Assembly (NCBI GenBank): GCA_033064195.1
Contig: JARBJD010000163.1
Span: forward strand, 97,595-161,594
DNA length: 64,000 bases
Direction: 5' to 3'
Source: Blattamonas nauphoetae
Taxonomy: Eukaryota > Preaxostyla > Oxymonadida
Below are positions 31,901-41,365 of the stretch, piece after piece. The notes under the pieces were generated by a model. That model ran no database searches and had not been told where the DNA came from. It saw only the letters and a list, made by a program, of their open reading frames with translations. Made by a program: the position numbers and the translations under genes. Each line of letters starts with the position of its first letter. Position 1 is the stretch's first letter.

Positions 31901-34900
31901 AAGAAAAAAAGCCAGACTGCTCGAATTGATCGCGTATTGGGATAGCTTCAAACTGTTGTTCGGCTTTGAGCAGAAGCCGAATGTCTATCTGTGTCTGTTT
32001 TATCTTCGCCTGCATCGTGAAATGGAACGGATGTCGATGAACGCGAAAGCAGACAAGAAATTCAAGACTTGGTATCAGACTTCTCGAATCGGCGAAAAGA
32101 AACAACAAGAAAATCGGGACAACATGGAAAGGATCCGAAAAGCCGAGGAGGATCGGAAAGCCAAAATTCTAAAACAGCGGAATCGACCCAATTCACTTCG
32201 GAACTTACGTCAAAGTGCATTGTACGACCAACCAACAAGCTTCGGAGAGAAAGAAGAGGATTCCATTGGCACGACACCCCAACCGAACACACCAATCCAC
32301 CCAAAGACTCCCCCACTGCCGTCAACTCCACTCAACCCACAGCTTTCACAGCAGGTCCGATCAGTTCAATCTTCTCCACAACAAATTGTTCAGCCTCAAC
32401 CACTTCCCCAGCAACCAGTCGTGCCATCACAACCGCGCCCACAACAAACTGGTCAGTCTCAGCCACAATTTGCTCAACAGGTTTCTCCATATCCACCGTT
32501 TCCTCAACAAGCTATCGGCCAGTCCCAAATACATCCTTCGCAAGCAATCGCTTCACCTCAGCATCCTCTCCCTCACCAGATCTCTCCATATCAGACGCAT
32601 CCACCACAGCAGAAGATTCCATCACACCCACTTCCTCTCCCTCAGGCAAACGATGTGAGACAACCTCTCGTCCTCAGCCAATCAAAACCTTTTCAACCAC
32701 TCGCACTCCACTCTCTCCCAACGTATTCAGGAGCCATGCAGCAACATGCGTTCATTCCGTTCGTGCCTGTTCGACTCGCAAGCTCGGGACAACACAACGC
32801 CCAACTTCATCCTCCAATCCATCACCTCTCCACCCTGCCTGTCATGGCTCAATACAACATTCCAACTGTTCAGTCGGGGAGGGCGAATCCACTCCCTTCT
32901 TTCTACCCTAATCCACCTCAGACATCTCTTGGTGTCCCACAACAACATCTTCATATTCCAAACAATCCCCCAACAATTTCATCCTCCGTTACCCAGACCC
33001 CTCCGTCCAACCGTTCAACATTCCAAATCAATTTTTTGCCAGAACAACGCACCTCTCGAAGCCGGTCGATGTATGGCAGACGACATGAGACAAACGCAAC
33101 CCCACCAATTCCAGCTAGGCCAAAGAAGATCGTCCCAGTCATTCCTCGACAGAAGTTGTGGGATTTTATCAATTTAGCGAAAGCGGAACTGTTTTTAAGC
33201 AATCGTGTTGCTTTGAAGGAAATTCAATACTACGTGATTCCACACATCTATCCACCAAACCAAATCCCATCATCCCACCCCATCTTCAAAAAACCATACT
33301 TCACACCTCCACCAGGCGAAGTGAATTCTTCCAAAGAAATGAAGGAAAAAGAAAACGTTGTTGATGACGCCCTGTTCGGTTCACTATCTCCATTCTTCCG
33401 CAAGCTCGGTCTCTCGTCATTCCCTGTCATAATGAACCGTCTACCGAACTGTTCTTGGTACGCTGGTTCCATTCTGGATGAAGATCTCTTTCGGGGGATT
33501 CAGAAATATGCTTTCTTCTGGTCACATATCCTTGTAGATAAAGACTTGAACTTCCAATACTTCATCCCTCTCGAGATCCTTCAAACTCTTCGTGACATCG
33601 CTCTCAAAGAGGGGATGAACCCACGGCAAATTTGTGCAATCAGAGACTTCAAAACCATCCTCAAAGAAACGACTGATGATGGCATCCCTCCTCCACCATA
33701 CAACGTCGAAGAGAGCAACAAACTCCACCCGTACAGAACCAACATCAAACAGAAGAAAAGAAAAAGATATCCAAAAAAGAAGACAGAAGAAGACACAGCG
33801 AAGGAGAATGATGAGACGACACATGAACAGACGGAGGGTCGTAAAGAGCCAGAGCCCAAACCGTTTGAAGAGAGGGAAGATGAAGTTGCCAAAGGAAAGT
33901 CACCCTCTCAACGAAAAAGGATCAAAAATGTGACTATTTATGATGACGTCCCTGCTGTTCCAAACAGGCAGTTCATTCTACAAAGAGCGCAGCAATTCAT
34001 CCAACTCTTCAAATGCCAACAAGTTCTCGACAATCTCGCTGAAGATCAAAACCTCGTCACTGAAATCGAGCGTACTGTTCTCAATGAACCGCAAACAGAG
34101 AAACTTGAAGAAAGTGAGATGCTGAAAGAAGAAGAGCCATCCAAAGAAGTCTTTTTCGACAGGCATGTGTATCTGATGAATGACGCGACTGTGCACAGTG
34201 TTAATGTGGATGTCTATCGTCAAACAGGAGAACCGAAAACTACTTTCGTCGGTGGGTTCAAAAAAGATGACTTTGTGAATGGGATTGTCGACCACGATTG
34301 GATCCTTGTCCAAGAAGATGGACAGAGACTCGGAGAAATCGAAGAACTTGTTCAGATGTTGATTGACGCATATTTCCGGAAAGAGCAAGACAAAGTCAAA
34401 CCAAAAAAAGGTCCAAAACAAGCAGAATCAGTTGCAGATAACAAAACTCGTTACGTTCCGAAAACCCCCCGAACATCAAATCGACCGTCTAAACCCTCAA
34501 CACCAATAACAGTGAAAAAGACACAAACCATTCAAAAGCTGATGCAGATGGTGCACTATCCATTCAACGTCGTGTACATCCCTCCTCACTCGAGATCCTC
34601 TGCTGACTACCCAAAAGCCACGTCAGAGAACCTTGGATACCAACTCCCACTGCAGCTCGGTCCAGTGCAGGTTCTGTCGTTTGGACAAGTCATCCCGAAT
34701 GTTCCAGGATGGGTTGAGCCAGATATCATCTATCCGTTTGGTCTGAGGATCTCCCGGCCGTTCTATTCAATGGCCGACGCGGTTTTCAACACGTCAGAGC
34801 CACAGCTGAAAGAGAACTTCGTCCTTGAAATTGTATTGGCTCCATCAGACAGACATTTGTTGGAAAAAGAATCCCCTTCAGTCTTTCAGATCACAGCCCC

Positions 34901-35423
34901 ACCACGTTTTCAAGTTTACCGAGCAGCTGATCCATCGATCATGGTTGAAGGGGACACTCCTGGGAAGGCTTGGAGGCAGATGGTTGAGCTCATCGCACAA
35001 TCGTGGAAGCAAAATCAAGTTCTCGATCCAACATGTTCCCTCGACTTCAAGGAGAATCACGAAAGAATCATTCGCGCCGAAACTGTCCCATTAGTTGCAC
35101 CTCCCATTCTCTATCCAGAAACTGCCGAGCAGCTCGATATGTTTTGCCTCCGAGCCCCAACACTCCGTGCCATCCTGGAATTCCTTCCTCTTTCAGAAAC
35201 ATGCACTCCTCCATACGTCTTTATGGAATACACAGAGGAAAGGCGAGCTCACATGCGGGTACAGTGGATGAGATCACATCTGCTGGTTAAGTCTTCTGCA
35301 CTTCAACGCGGAATGTTAGGAATCACTATGCCTCGTGTCCCAGGGATGATCCCTCCAGATCGGGACGTTGCTGATCAGACTCACGTGGATGAGGATGAGA
35401 GTGACGCACATCTCTTTGATTGA
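25908..35423 (+). CDS. CHD-family chromatin remodelling ATPase (contains an intein)
   Basis: A single exon; ATG at 25908 (in-frame TTG codons upstream are not used) gives 3171 residues including the intein. CHD proteins slide or space nucleosomes with ATP energy in the nucleus. Two chromodomains are visible: residues ~173-212 (EFLVKWKNASYIHCSW) and ~284-325 (QYLVKWKGLQYCDSTWEWEE). A SNF2 ATPase follows: ELRSYQVEGLNWM, P-loop DEMGLGK (Lys392), the 254-residue intein, then TAQSLSFI, VVDEAHKLKS, LLLTGTPLQNNMQEL, and helicase-C motifs (VLIFSQMTKVLDLLQ, DGRVTGSNRQAAIDRF, TRAGGLGINLTAADT, QARCHRIGQ). A SANT/SLIDE-like segment (YDVIRAKTFPQRTLQDTVRFG), a Glu/Asp/Lys run (~1665-1725), a long Gln/Pro-rich region (~2115-2380) and further unassigned blocks come after. 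No PHD finger was seen, so it is closer to CHD1/2 or CHD6-9 than CHD3-5. The subfamily is not settled. Confidence 0.92.
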   Translation: MPKPRKRQTHNASDDEDFYDEEFDSFEKSIRGTRVQNDPQKHKKTIEKDDDTGQSNDDSSPFSDSSHSHEEEPKDDGIKWEKIFATRFKTDHGPNSPTPDPNVSLSQVNTETSTQTTPFQNTLTPYLPISHLSPSPTPGPQGQSPGLSSDGAVLMRTFPLLPFPTEEQLEADPSLLEFLVKWKNASYIHCSWIPFEDLSQDLHWKMKYKTFLKKMREKIEENFSRSSSGDVDAFEEEFEPFSPEYTEVDRILGESDAPDPYYVPPDIDPDGNTQSEEGMQVDVPTRKQYLVKWKGLQYCDSTWEWEEHFVAPDKIADYHRRMAQPPIRDNIEPEYPDPDDAKSQVRQRWKKSPKYKNGHELRSYQVEGLNWMIFNWYQGRNAILADEMGLGKAQPLTANILTPSGWRKMGDIKEGDEVIAASNGKATKVEKVYPQGIKDIFQVTFSDGTSTECTAEHLWTIGQLGKEGSMMTVELQSIKDSLLDGQGKPQFFVPIAAPIEQYQCQSLSSVGLSVEERFSELLRRMEQAERCVVSEEMETKGMISMNVETNTVQATLELIRSLGGFAASDASTASSTPLHFTLPPQFNFSKLSKLADSISQYRPLTSTSSHRMITSVKQLRAEPAQCILISDSSHLYITDSFIVTHNTAQSLSFINHIARVEKIPGPFLIVAPLSTIPHWEREIEDWTDLNSIVFHGNPTSLELIREIEWIRLNERKTKQIGVGFEVLISTFETVQKNLDWFMEVHWRLIVVDEAHKLKSRESKLFWQLKQLHVDRRLLLTGTPLQNNMQELFSILNFLQPSEFPSEAHFLQKFGDINDHPEKINDLHKVLKPYLLRRLKDDVEDSIPIKEETIIEVELTRLQKKYYKAIHEKNFTFLAQGSTKSSNVPNLINVMMELRKCCNHPFLIKGAEESIIKQTHAYSLNDQAALLVMSSGKLVLLDKLLPRLHQEGHRVLIFSQMTKVLDLLQKYLKWKKYPFERIDGRVTGSNRQAAIDRFSKEGSNRFVFLLCTRAGGLGINLTAADTAIIFDSDWNPQNDIQAQARCHRIGQTKNVTVYRLITHNTYEEEMFNRASLKLGLDRAVMSGVRSSAPQMDRDTIDNLLKKGAYNTLRDDDDGDAKAAEFEAATIDQILDRSKVLKYQHAGEEKNVFSKASFMMKDGTDVTNEGQKDEFDDPNFWGKLLPAASARAMMEEEAFLPRLRERTSKVSVQSKRRTFRKRMYRHRRKKVKEATEQKEEGQTAMEKDETTPTRLIKPEPQFPSSLTLDVQGNGTDLNVVLPDSLKDDVGMMMEQAGLEWGNYIEDSRPECSNSECSCHQREYSEVETESVVRVKEDQIIEDDDGDESNHNDDQRDDDGNYRESSTVFRRLAKGDGQQSSWRLGDISKLTRALLRYGERYDVIRAKTFPQRTLQDTVRFGNGLVWLYETVGKVIEQQKERKDHLKRLQEKLKNLKQRANEFDEFQVATTSSQLSNSSSTKQQNTVINQLEEEINNYPPEPEMPSWEKLQKTAPMTIDPAIIRQGYNSIKSRATNFIREWDRQTALRRLITGDWKGEREQARVLDRQKKDFKVSAADENRVYDPTEPGGPPGPKVVDTLTYSYRASAEYPLLLVESAKMKGSSLPIWWSPQFDRGLLVGVWRYGADSFHEIRNDPSLPFLQVVGPADVEEVKRAEEKGNEEEDDEKEEDKKEDDNDDEKGEDKDDEKAEEKDEDHEDEKDELKGEGKEVSTKKGPKQKKADKKVDPNGFPSATVLKTRTRTLIQAFIRIEQKIHKESTTVEEENEKMTKRRNRETAQNTATPPNPKGFPQFPNRSPTYTSHVPGAIQIPIILDNSGKIGTYHLDIRLDKSSDPDQTMDLLMVVSKLESFERAEELNVPSDIYDASSFSSLTCQIPNIEVFELDMTILFRFSTKEKTKFVNAIINYFPPPGVDVESEIRAEEEHRRLLAQENLNKIDGEPDAPIMLKDEEPEMDTPEVSTETKDLLGIDMSDFVVDPELLKERKKARLLELIAYWDSFKLLFGFEQKPNVYLCLFYLRLHREMERMSMNAKADKKFKTWYQTSRIGEKKQQENRDNMERIRKAEEDRKAKILKQRNRPNSLRNLRQSALYDQPTSFGEKEEDSIGTTPQPNTPIHPKTPPLPSTPLNPQLSQQVRSVQSSPQQIVQPQPLPQQPVVPSQPRPQQTGQSQPQFAQQVSPYPPFPQQAIGQSQIHPSQAIASPQHPLPHQISPYQTHPPQQKIPSHPLPLPQANDVRQPLVLSQSKPFQPLALHSLPTYSGAMQQHAFIPFVPVRLASSGQHNAQLHPPIHHLSTLPVMAQYNIPTVQSGRANPLPSFYPNPPQTSLGVPQQHLHIPNNPPTISSSVTQTPPSNRSTFQINFLPEQRTSRSRSMYGRRHETNATPPIPARPKKIVPVIPRQKLWDFINLAKAELFLSNRVALKEIQYYVIPHIYPPNQIPSSHPIFKKPYFTPPPGEVNSSKEMKEKENVVDDALFGSLSPFFRKLGLSSFPVIMNRLPNCSWYAGSILDEDLFRGIQKYAFFWSHILVDKDLNFQYFIPLEILQTLRDIALKEGMNPRQICAIRDFKTILKETTDDGIPPPPYNVEESNKLHPYRTNIKQKKRKRYPKKKTEEDTAKENDETTHEQTEGRKEPEPKPFEEREDEVAKGKSPSQRKRIKNVTIYDDVPAVPNRQFILQRAQQFIQLFKCQQVLDNLAEDQNLVTEIERTVLNEPQTEKLEESEMLKEEEPSKEVFFDRHVYLMNDATVHSVNVDVYRQTGEPKTTFVGGFKKDDFVNGIVDHDWILVQEDGQRLGEIEELVQMLIDAYFRKEQDKVKPKKGPKQAESVADNKTRYVPKTPRTSNRPSKPSTPITVKKTQTIQKLMQMVHYPFNVVYIPPHSRSSADYPKATSENLGYQLPLQLGPVQVLSFGQVIPNVPGWVEPDIIYPFGLRISRPFYSMADAVFNTSEPQLKENFVLEIVLAPSDRHLLEKESPSVFQITAPPRFQVYRAADPSIMVEGDTPGKAWRQMVELIAQSWKQNQVLDPTCSLDFKENHERIIRAETVPLVAPPILYPETAEQLDMFCLRAPTLRAILEFLPLSETCTPPYVFMEYTEERRAHMRVQWMRSHLLVKSSALQRGMLGITMPRVPGMIPPDRDVADQTHVDEDESDAHLFD
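27084..27845 (+). other. Intein (254 aa) in the CHD ATPase P-loop, Ala at position 1
   Basis: The conserved DEMGLGKT P-loop is split after Lys by 762 nt in the same frame, and the SNF2 alignment resumes at Thr. The insert has intein splicing blocks: A (AQPLTANILTPSGWRKMGD, then EGDEV), B (STECTAEHLWTI, with the TxxH motif), F (CILISDSSHLYITDSFIV) and G (IVTHN, followed by Thr as the +1 extein residue). Position 1 is Ala rather than Cys or Ser, so splicing would have to skip the first acyl-shift step, as in Ala1 inteins that attack from the +1 residue. The penultimate His and terminal Asn are present. At 254 residues it is too short for a full LAGLIDADG endonuclease. A TLELIRSLGGFA segment resembles the tail of one. 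It is not an intron: it has no GT/AG ends and the frame is open throughout. Confidence 0.9.
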
Positions 35424-35614
35424 AACTTTTCTTCTTTCTTCTCGCATATTTGAGATCATAATTTCGACATTTCACAGAAACTTCTTCATTCTCTGAAGAT
35501 GAACGTTCCCTCTCTTTGTCACTGAAATATTGGATTCGTGGACAGTAGTTCGTTGAAAAAAAAAGATTCACGAAATGAATACAAATGAAGACAGCTCTAA
35601 ACTCAAGAAAACTT

Positions 35615-37151
35615 TCACACCCATTCAGTTTTTTCAGGATTTCGAAAAGACTGCTTCCGCGGTATTTCTGGGCTATAATATGCTGGACCAGGTGGTTTGA
35701 CATCAGAGATGAGATTTTCTACAACAGGAATTGATGACCGTGGATTGTTCGTCTGGTGGAGTGATTGCGGATTGTATGTTCGTTTTTGAGTATCTCTTTG
35801 AGTTTCTGAAAGAAACATTGAACTTGGATGAAGAACTGAAGAATTGTGTCGGACGACAAGATCAATCGGAAGTGTTCCTGGTTTCCTTCGCTTATCTCCC
35901 CAGGTTTTCTCATTCTGTGGAGATGAGATAATTTGGGAGCGTGTGGCCTTTTGAGGTGAGACCGTTGACAGATCTGCAACCTCATCGAGATCAAGAAGTT
36001 GTTTATTGTAGCAGCGTTCCGGATCGTAGCTGCCTGGCCCTGGATGTGTGTCCCAACGAGGTTTGTCGTACGGTTCGCCAAACCTATCCACAGCGGTGAC
36101 TGAAAAGTTCGCTGATTCTTTGATTTCATCGTATTGTGGAACATGTTGAACATATGGATCGTATGATCCAACACCAGGAACAAATGCAGTGTGTTTACTC
36201 CATTCAGTTCGTTTTGATCTTGACTGAAATGCAGAAGAAGGCATAAAATAGCGGGATGAGTCAATTGATGATTTGTGCTGACGGGAACGATTTGTTCGCC
36301 GTGATCTGTTCGTTTGATAGCCCGTCATGGTTCGTTGAGTAAACATCGGGTCTCCCTCCAACGCAGGAACAGGTGGACGCTTTCGACTTTGTAACCCCTC
36401 TGTTGATGGTCTGACTCGCATTCTTTGGCCAATTTCATCGAACTGGTCACGTTTTGTATAGTTCCCAGGACCCGGATAATTCCCATCGATCGATGGTGTG
36501 GATGGGAGAGCTCGTTTTGAGCTCGACTTAAACGAGGCTGATGTTGGATCTCCTTTATCAACCCAATGGGTTTCCACAACAGATCGGGTATATGCTCCTG
36601 GTCCAGGAGTGTCGAATGAACGTGTTTGGGTATTTATTGGCTGTTTAAAGCTAGCTGTGGCTATAGACTTCGTTGAAAGGGTAGATGTTGTCTCATATTC
36701 CCCAGGTCCAACTCGAGTTGGTGGTTTGAGCCTTTGAAAGCGGGATGACTGATAGAAAGGAATGAGGAGGGTAGGATGATACTGTTGAAGCAAAATCACC
36801 GTAGCCTTTTTTGGAAAATGAGTCACTTTTCAAATCGTAATCCACTGGATGGAAATAAGAACCTGGTTCTGGGCCTTCGTGTTCCTGAATAGTGTTGACA
36901 AAACAAAGTGGATATTTCACGATGAAGAGCAAACTACTGGGGCTGCAAAACGAGAGGCTTGTTGTCCAAATCCCTTTTTCTCGTGACAATCGGGATTTAG
37001 AATTGTAACATATTTGGTTGGAATCGTTGGGACAGTTGTATTTGTTCTCGTGACTCCTACAGATTGAGAATGAAAAAAGGATTAAAAATATTGAATATCA
37101 ACCTTTCACCACTCTTCCTGCTGTTTTCCTCCCACTTGTCCGGTAGTTCAT
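35615..37151 (-). CDS. SHIPPO/STPG-repeat flagellar (axonemal) protein
   Basis: Four exons (37151-37103, 37056-36938, 36884-36781, 36746-35615) join in phase to 467 residues; the introns are 46, 53 and 34 nt. The protein carries sperm-tail PG-rich repeats: PGPGAYTRS, YPGPGNYTKR, HPGPGSYDPE, GVGSYDPY, PGPAYYSPE, RVGPGEYET and PEPGSYFHP. STPG/ODF3-type proteins bind inside or along axonemal microtubules, so this predicts that the organism has flagella. Segments such as KKGFGQQASRFAAP and KKGYGDFA match the way such repeats alternate with short Phe/Gly blocks. No other domain. Which STPG paralogue it is cannot be told from sequence alone. Confidence 0.85.
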
Positions 37152-37414
37152 TTCTCAAAAAGAACGCGAAGTTGAAAAGACAAAAAAAGAAAGTGGGTAA
37201 GAATGATGGATCAATCATTTTGAAAATTGGAAGATTCAATGGATATGATAGATTTAGAAATGTCTCAAAAAATGAGTCTTGTTCAATTGACTGCAATCGG
37301 AGAAGATCTAATTCGGATCCAGAGTTGTCCCTTTGAAGGGAGACACGAATCTCAATCAAGAATTGAGTACCTTCCCAAAATATGGAGAGAAGAACGTCAG
37401 AGTAACTTTCCTAT

Positions 37415-38944
37415 TCAGGTATCTTCCATATCCCGAATGATGAATTTTGATGGATAGGCTGAGCGATCTCGAGCTGACGATTTGTATTCGCTCTGAAATT
37501 GGAGAAGAGAATGTGTATAGACACTTTCTGGGATGTTTCCAGAATTCATAGATTCAGAATCTCCATCTGAAGGTGGTGGTGGCTCATCTTTTGGTTTTGG
37601 ACGATGGACGGAAAGAAAGAAGAAAACAAGAGAAGGTATCATCACAAGCACAGCCAATATGAAGATAGCATCTAGAAAGAGAAAGATTGAGTTTTGTGAT
37701 GAAAATAAACGATCGAGAAGATAATCACAAAGAAAGCCCAGGAAGATGTTGATAAATGAAGAAAAAGTACAAGAAGCAATCAATGCTTCATACTTGATAA
37801 TCTCAGGTGGGTTAGTGTGTTGCTAGCGAGAGAGTCGATCGTGAGTCGTGAGAGGGCTTGTTCAGTGCAAGCCTCGAGTGGTGATGCTGGGAGAATCGGT
37901 GATGACGATGAGATGATGAGGTTTTCACAATTTGCTTTGGCAAAATGGTCAAATGCAGCTGAGCAGAGAGCTAGAATCAAAAAAATGTTAAAAGTGAGTG
38001 AGAGTACCGTCTGCTGTGTTGATGACATCTGCTTTCTCTTCTTCATTCAGTTGAAAGATGTCTCCACATTTTGCTTCGAACGATGGAGTGATAAGAGACT
38101 TGAGAGAAGAGTGTGAAGTAGCTTCTAAGACAATGATAATGACAAGCCCAATGGAAGCTAAAACGATGCCAACAATGAATGTACAGGTATGAATGTGTGT
38201 TGGACGAGATTTGCACAGCAGAACATGCTGTACAATCGAGAAAAGAACGAGAATTGAGAAACAGATCAGAAGAAGGAGTCCCCGGGACGAAAAATAGAGT
38301 CCGTGTGATGAAACATTGTTAAGGGCGCAGACAACGATTCCAAGAGTTGAGATGATGATTAAGACGGCAGTGAGAAGATGTGATGTGAATCGATACGAGA
38401 ATGATGAGACCATGTTCGCCAAACTGGCAAAAGAGAAGAAGAATGATGTTGCAGATATGACAGCGAGCAGAATTGACCCAAAAATGAGTGCAGAACGATG
38501 GCCAGTAATCTGATATCCCGAAGGAAAGAGTGCGGCATTCAAAATGTCTCCTTGAACACCAACCAAAACTTCCATGATTGTTCCAGAGTAGTATAACGAA
38601 GAGATCGAGAAAAGGTCCAGATATAGAAGAGAGAATGCCGCATTTCCGCATATGAGGTACACCAGGAACCCAATAAGATAATGACGGCTTGTATGGACTG
38701 ATTTCCGACTAAATTGATGAAAAGAAAACTGAAATACAAACTGATTCACACATATGCTAGGGAACCAAGTGATAAGGAAGATAAACCCGACGATGAACAT
38801 GATAGTCATTGACAGGTAGTTTTCCGTGAAATACACAATTTGTGTGATCCCAGAGAGGATTATAAAGCCAATCCAAAGAAATACAAGAGCTCCAGCTATT
38901 TTATGAAGAACATAATGCTTTGGGAAGCTTGATTGTTCAGACAT
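37415..38944 (-). CDS. Multi-pass membrane protein, unknown family
   Basis: Three exons (38944-38008, 37970-37794, 37671-37415) give 456 residues; the introns are 37 and 122 nt and the phases agree. I count about seven to eight hydrophobic helices in the first exon, for example ALVFLWIGFIILSGITQIVY, MTIMFIVGFIFLITWF, HLLTAVLIIISTLGIVVCAL and TFIVGIVLASIGLVIIIVL. Then comes a Cys-containing hydrophilic loop of ~80 residues and a last helix (AIFILAVLVMIPSLVFFFL). The tail is cytoplasmic-looking, Pro/Ser-rich (KPKDEPPPPSDGDSES). I do not recognise the family. The layout resembles a small transporter or a receptor-like membrane protein, and nothing in the neighbours narrows it down. Confidence 0.7.
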
Positions 38945-39112
38945 CGAAATGAGTGATGGTTCGATCTTATCAACAAGTGGAGGTTTTGTTGAACCGACTG
39001 GAGAACATCAGAGGACATGTAATTCTCGAAATAATTGTGAAAAAAACACATCACATAGACCTAAAATCTATGGTGTATGGAATTGAGTTGAGAAAGTGTG
39101 AATCAAACGTTC

Positions 39113-41080
39113 CTATTCGAACATGTTGTCAGCAGGCTCTACAGTATTAAACTGTGGGAGAACCATCCAATACTTTCCTGTCAGTTGGCAGAAGAGAGGC
39201 TTTGAAGTTAGTCCCTCTGAGCAGATCGACGGGAGATGCTCCGTATCGTAAATATTGAGTTTGGTGACATCCCCTTCGACCAATTCGTTCGCATTGAATT
39301 GGATGTTCACTTTCTTGTTGGATTCCGCTGTGTTTGTGTTGAAGAGAGGTTCGGTCTCGTTCAAGAATTTCGACATCCATTCGACGAATTCAGTGAGGTC
39401 TTCTTTGGACTGGTCTTGTGTGGTTTGCTTTCTGCTCGTTTTCTTTTGTTTCAGCTTTGTTTCCGCATCTGTCTTCATTTTGACAAAATCCTCGAAACTG
39501 ATCGTGTCCTCGTCATCTTCCTTTTTCTGTTCCGTTCGTTTCTTTCTGCCTTCAACTTTTCTGAGATCATCTCTCTTGAGAACACCCCCCTCTCTCAACA
39601 TGTTCATCACAAAGCTCGCCGACGACACAACAGGCCCACTTTCATACACCCACGTGTCGTCTTCTGGTTGATTGAAATAATCCTCAGCTGACTCTCCGTT
39701 GAGCATGATCGTGTTCAGACAGTCTGCGAGTGTTGTGCATGTGATCGCGTGTTTGTGGTATAGTCTCTGCGACAGTCCCTTGACCAGACGTGCCTTGACA
39801 TCAAAAATGCCCCCTTCCTGAACAGTGCTGACTTCTGCCTCCAACATCGACGAAATGAGGAGGAACGATTCGAACGAAAACTCGTCCGGAATGTCGTTTC
39901 TGATGTCATCAAAGAACGCGAACATTCGAGTTTCATTTTTGATGGATTGGACGTGTTGGTCGTACCAAGTAGTGGCGCTGGCCACATCAAAGTCGTCTGA
40001 GAGTGACTGTTTGATTGGAAGCCATGCAACGGAATATCCCTTCGATTGGAACTCTGCAAGCCAAGTCATGAATGGTGTCTTGCGGAATCCGACTCCCCAC
40101 GGCGGTACAACGGTTGAGGTGAACTCAATTGAGCTTGTCTCGTACACGAAGAGTTCATCCGTGCCGTCTTCTTTCTGTTCACGAACAGCAATCGCAACAT
40201 GTGTGATTGGCGAGTTTGTGAAGTACCAACGTAGTTGGTTCTCGCCATCAAGACGGTGGAGAGCAAAAATGTCACCAGTTTTGATTTCTGAGATAACACC
40301 AGAATGATAAAGTGTTTCACTTCTCTGTACAAGCTCAACACCCAATTGCTCTGTTGTGAACTTGAGTAAATCTTTTTCTTTCATGGAATATGTTTTAGTC
40401 AACAGTTTGCGAAGGAAGAGACCATTCTTGAGGAGTGTCCAAACGCTGTTTTAGAAGACGGTCAGTTAACAAGAAATTTATACTTGGAGTCGAAACTGAA
40501 CATATTCACGCCATGTTGGAGGACATATTGATACTCTTCGGGTGATGCCCATTTCTTATGTTTGATGAGATGTGTTCCCTATCAATATAATAATGCCGAA
40601 AGAAGAGAAAATCAAACAGCTTTGAAAACAGTATCAAAGAGCTGAGTTTCTGACGTTGTGTAGGCATGGTGATCCGCACAATACCACGCCTCAGGGTCAG
40701 CAGCTGTGAGGTTCAGAATAAATCCTGAATCTTGATCAACTGTGATAGTGGCTGTATTGGAACGGTGACAACGATCAGACCATGTTAACGGTTGATCAAG
40801 ACGGACAACACCTGAATGAAATGAATGGTGATAAGAAAAAACCATGAAAATGAGGAATAAAGTCGAATGGTGCATTATCTTTGATTTCTTTCCGAATGTT
40901 CTGTCGTTTAGCCCCTTTCAAAAGTTCATTTACTGTCAGATTATTGTGATCGAAGACATGCTCCCAAGTTGGGAATGGTGCGGTGACAGGGTTGATTGTT
41001 GTTGTTTGAAATGGAGAAAAATCAATCTTCTTCGCTGAGCTACCGACAATAAAGAGGATAATCGATATGACAATGTTCAT
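39113..41080 (-). CDS. Secreted/lumenal protein with a permuted papain-like (YiiX/NlpC-P60-type) domain
   Basis: Four exons (41080-40843, 40811-40618, 40578-40484, 40445-39113) give 619 residues; the introns are 31, 39 and 38 nt. A signal peptide is evident (MNIVISIILFIVGSSA). The middle resembles permuted NlpC/P60-type hydrolases: KTGDIFALHRLDG, then SPITHVAIAVRE (His ~251), then LFVYETSS. In such enzymes this His pairs with a downstream Cys in a CxxFV-like motif. Here the matching place (~454) reads SSASFVMNMLREGG, with Ser where Cys is expected. A Lys/Glu-rich linker and an unrecognised C-terminal ~100 residues follow. It may be an inactive or Ser-using relative; the substrate is unknown. 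The family assignment is by motif pattern only. Confidence 0.6.
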
Positions 41081-41365
41081 GTGTGAGAACAAAGGAATGA
41101 GAGTGAGGTGATTCGCATTGTAGATCGTTTACAGTATATGGTCTTCGAAATGAATTCACAATATCTCCCAGAAAAAGATGAAATATCAACGAACATGATA
41201 GATAGTTATTCTGATGTGTCTGTTCGATTTCAGAGGACATTGAAAAAATTGTGTGCCGATCAAGAAAAGTTGGACGAAGTGCAGAAACCACCATAAAACG
41301 TGAAGGGTTTGGTCATCGAATGGATTTGAAGTAGAAATTAGAGAAAATGCGCTGAAAACAGAATA

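Noticed and set aside
37239-37457. Possible small plus-strand gene between the STPG and membrane-protein genes
   Set aside because: About 70 codons with a CPFEGRHES stretch, but it overlaps the 3' end of the membrane-protein gene, has no recognisable domain and no exon partners.
40396-40402. Treating the permuted-papain-like protein and the upstream secreted part as two genes
   Set aside because: A 38-nt intron (40446-40483) joins them in phase and the four exons sum to a whole number of codons, so one gene is the better model.
41138-41296. Possible 52-codon plus-strand gene
   Set aside because: Short, no domain, no leader or exon partner; likely chance between two minus-strand genes.
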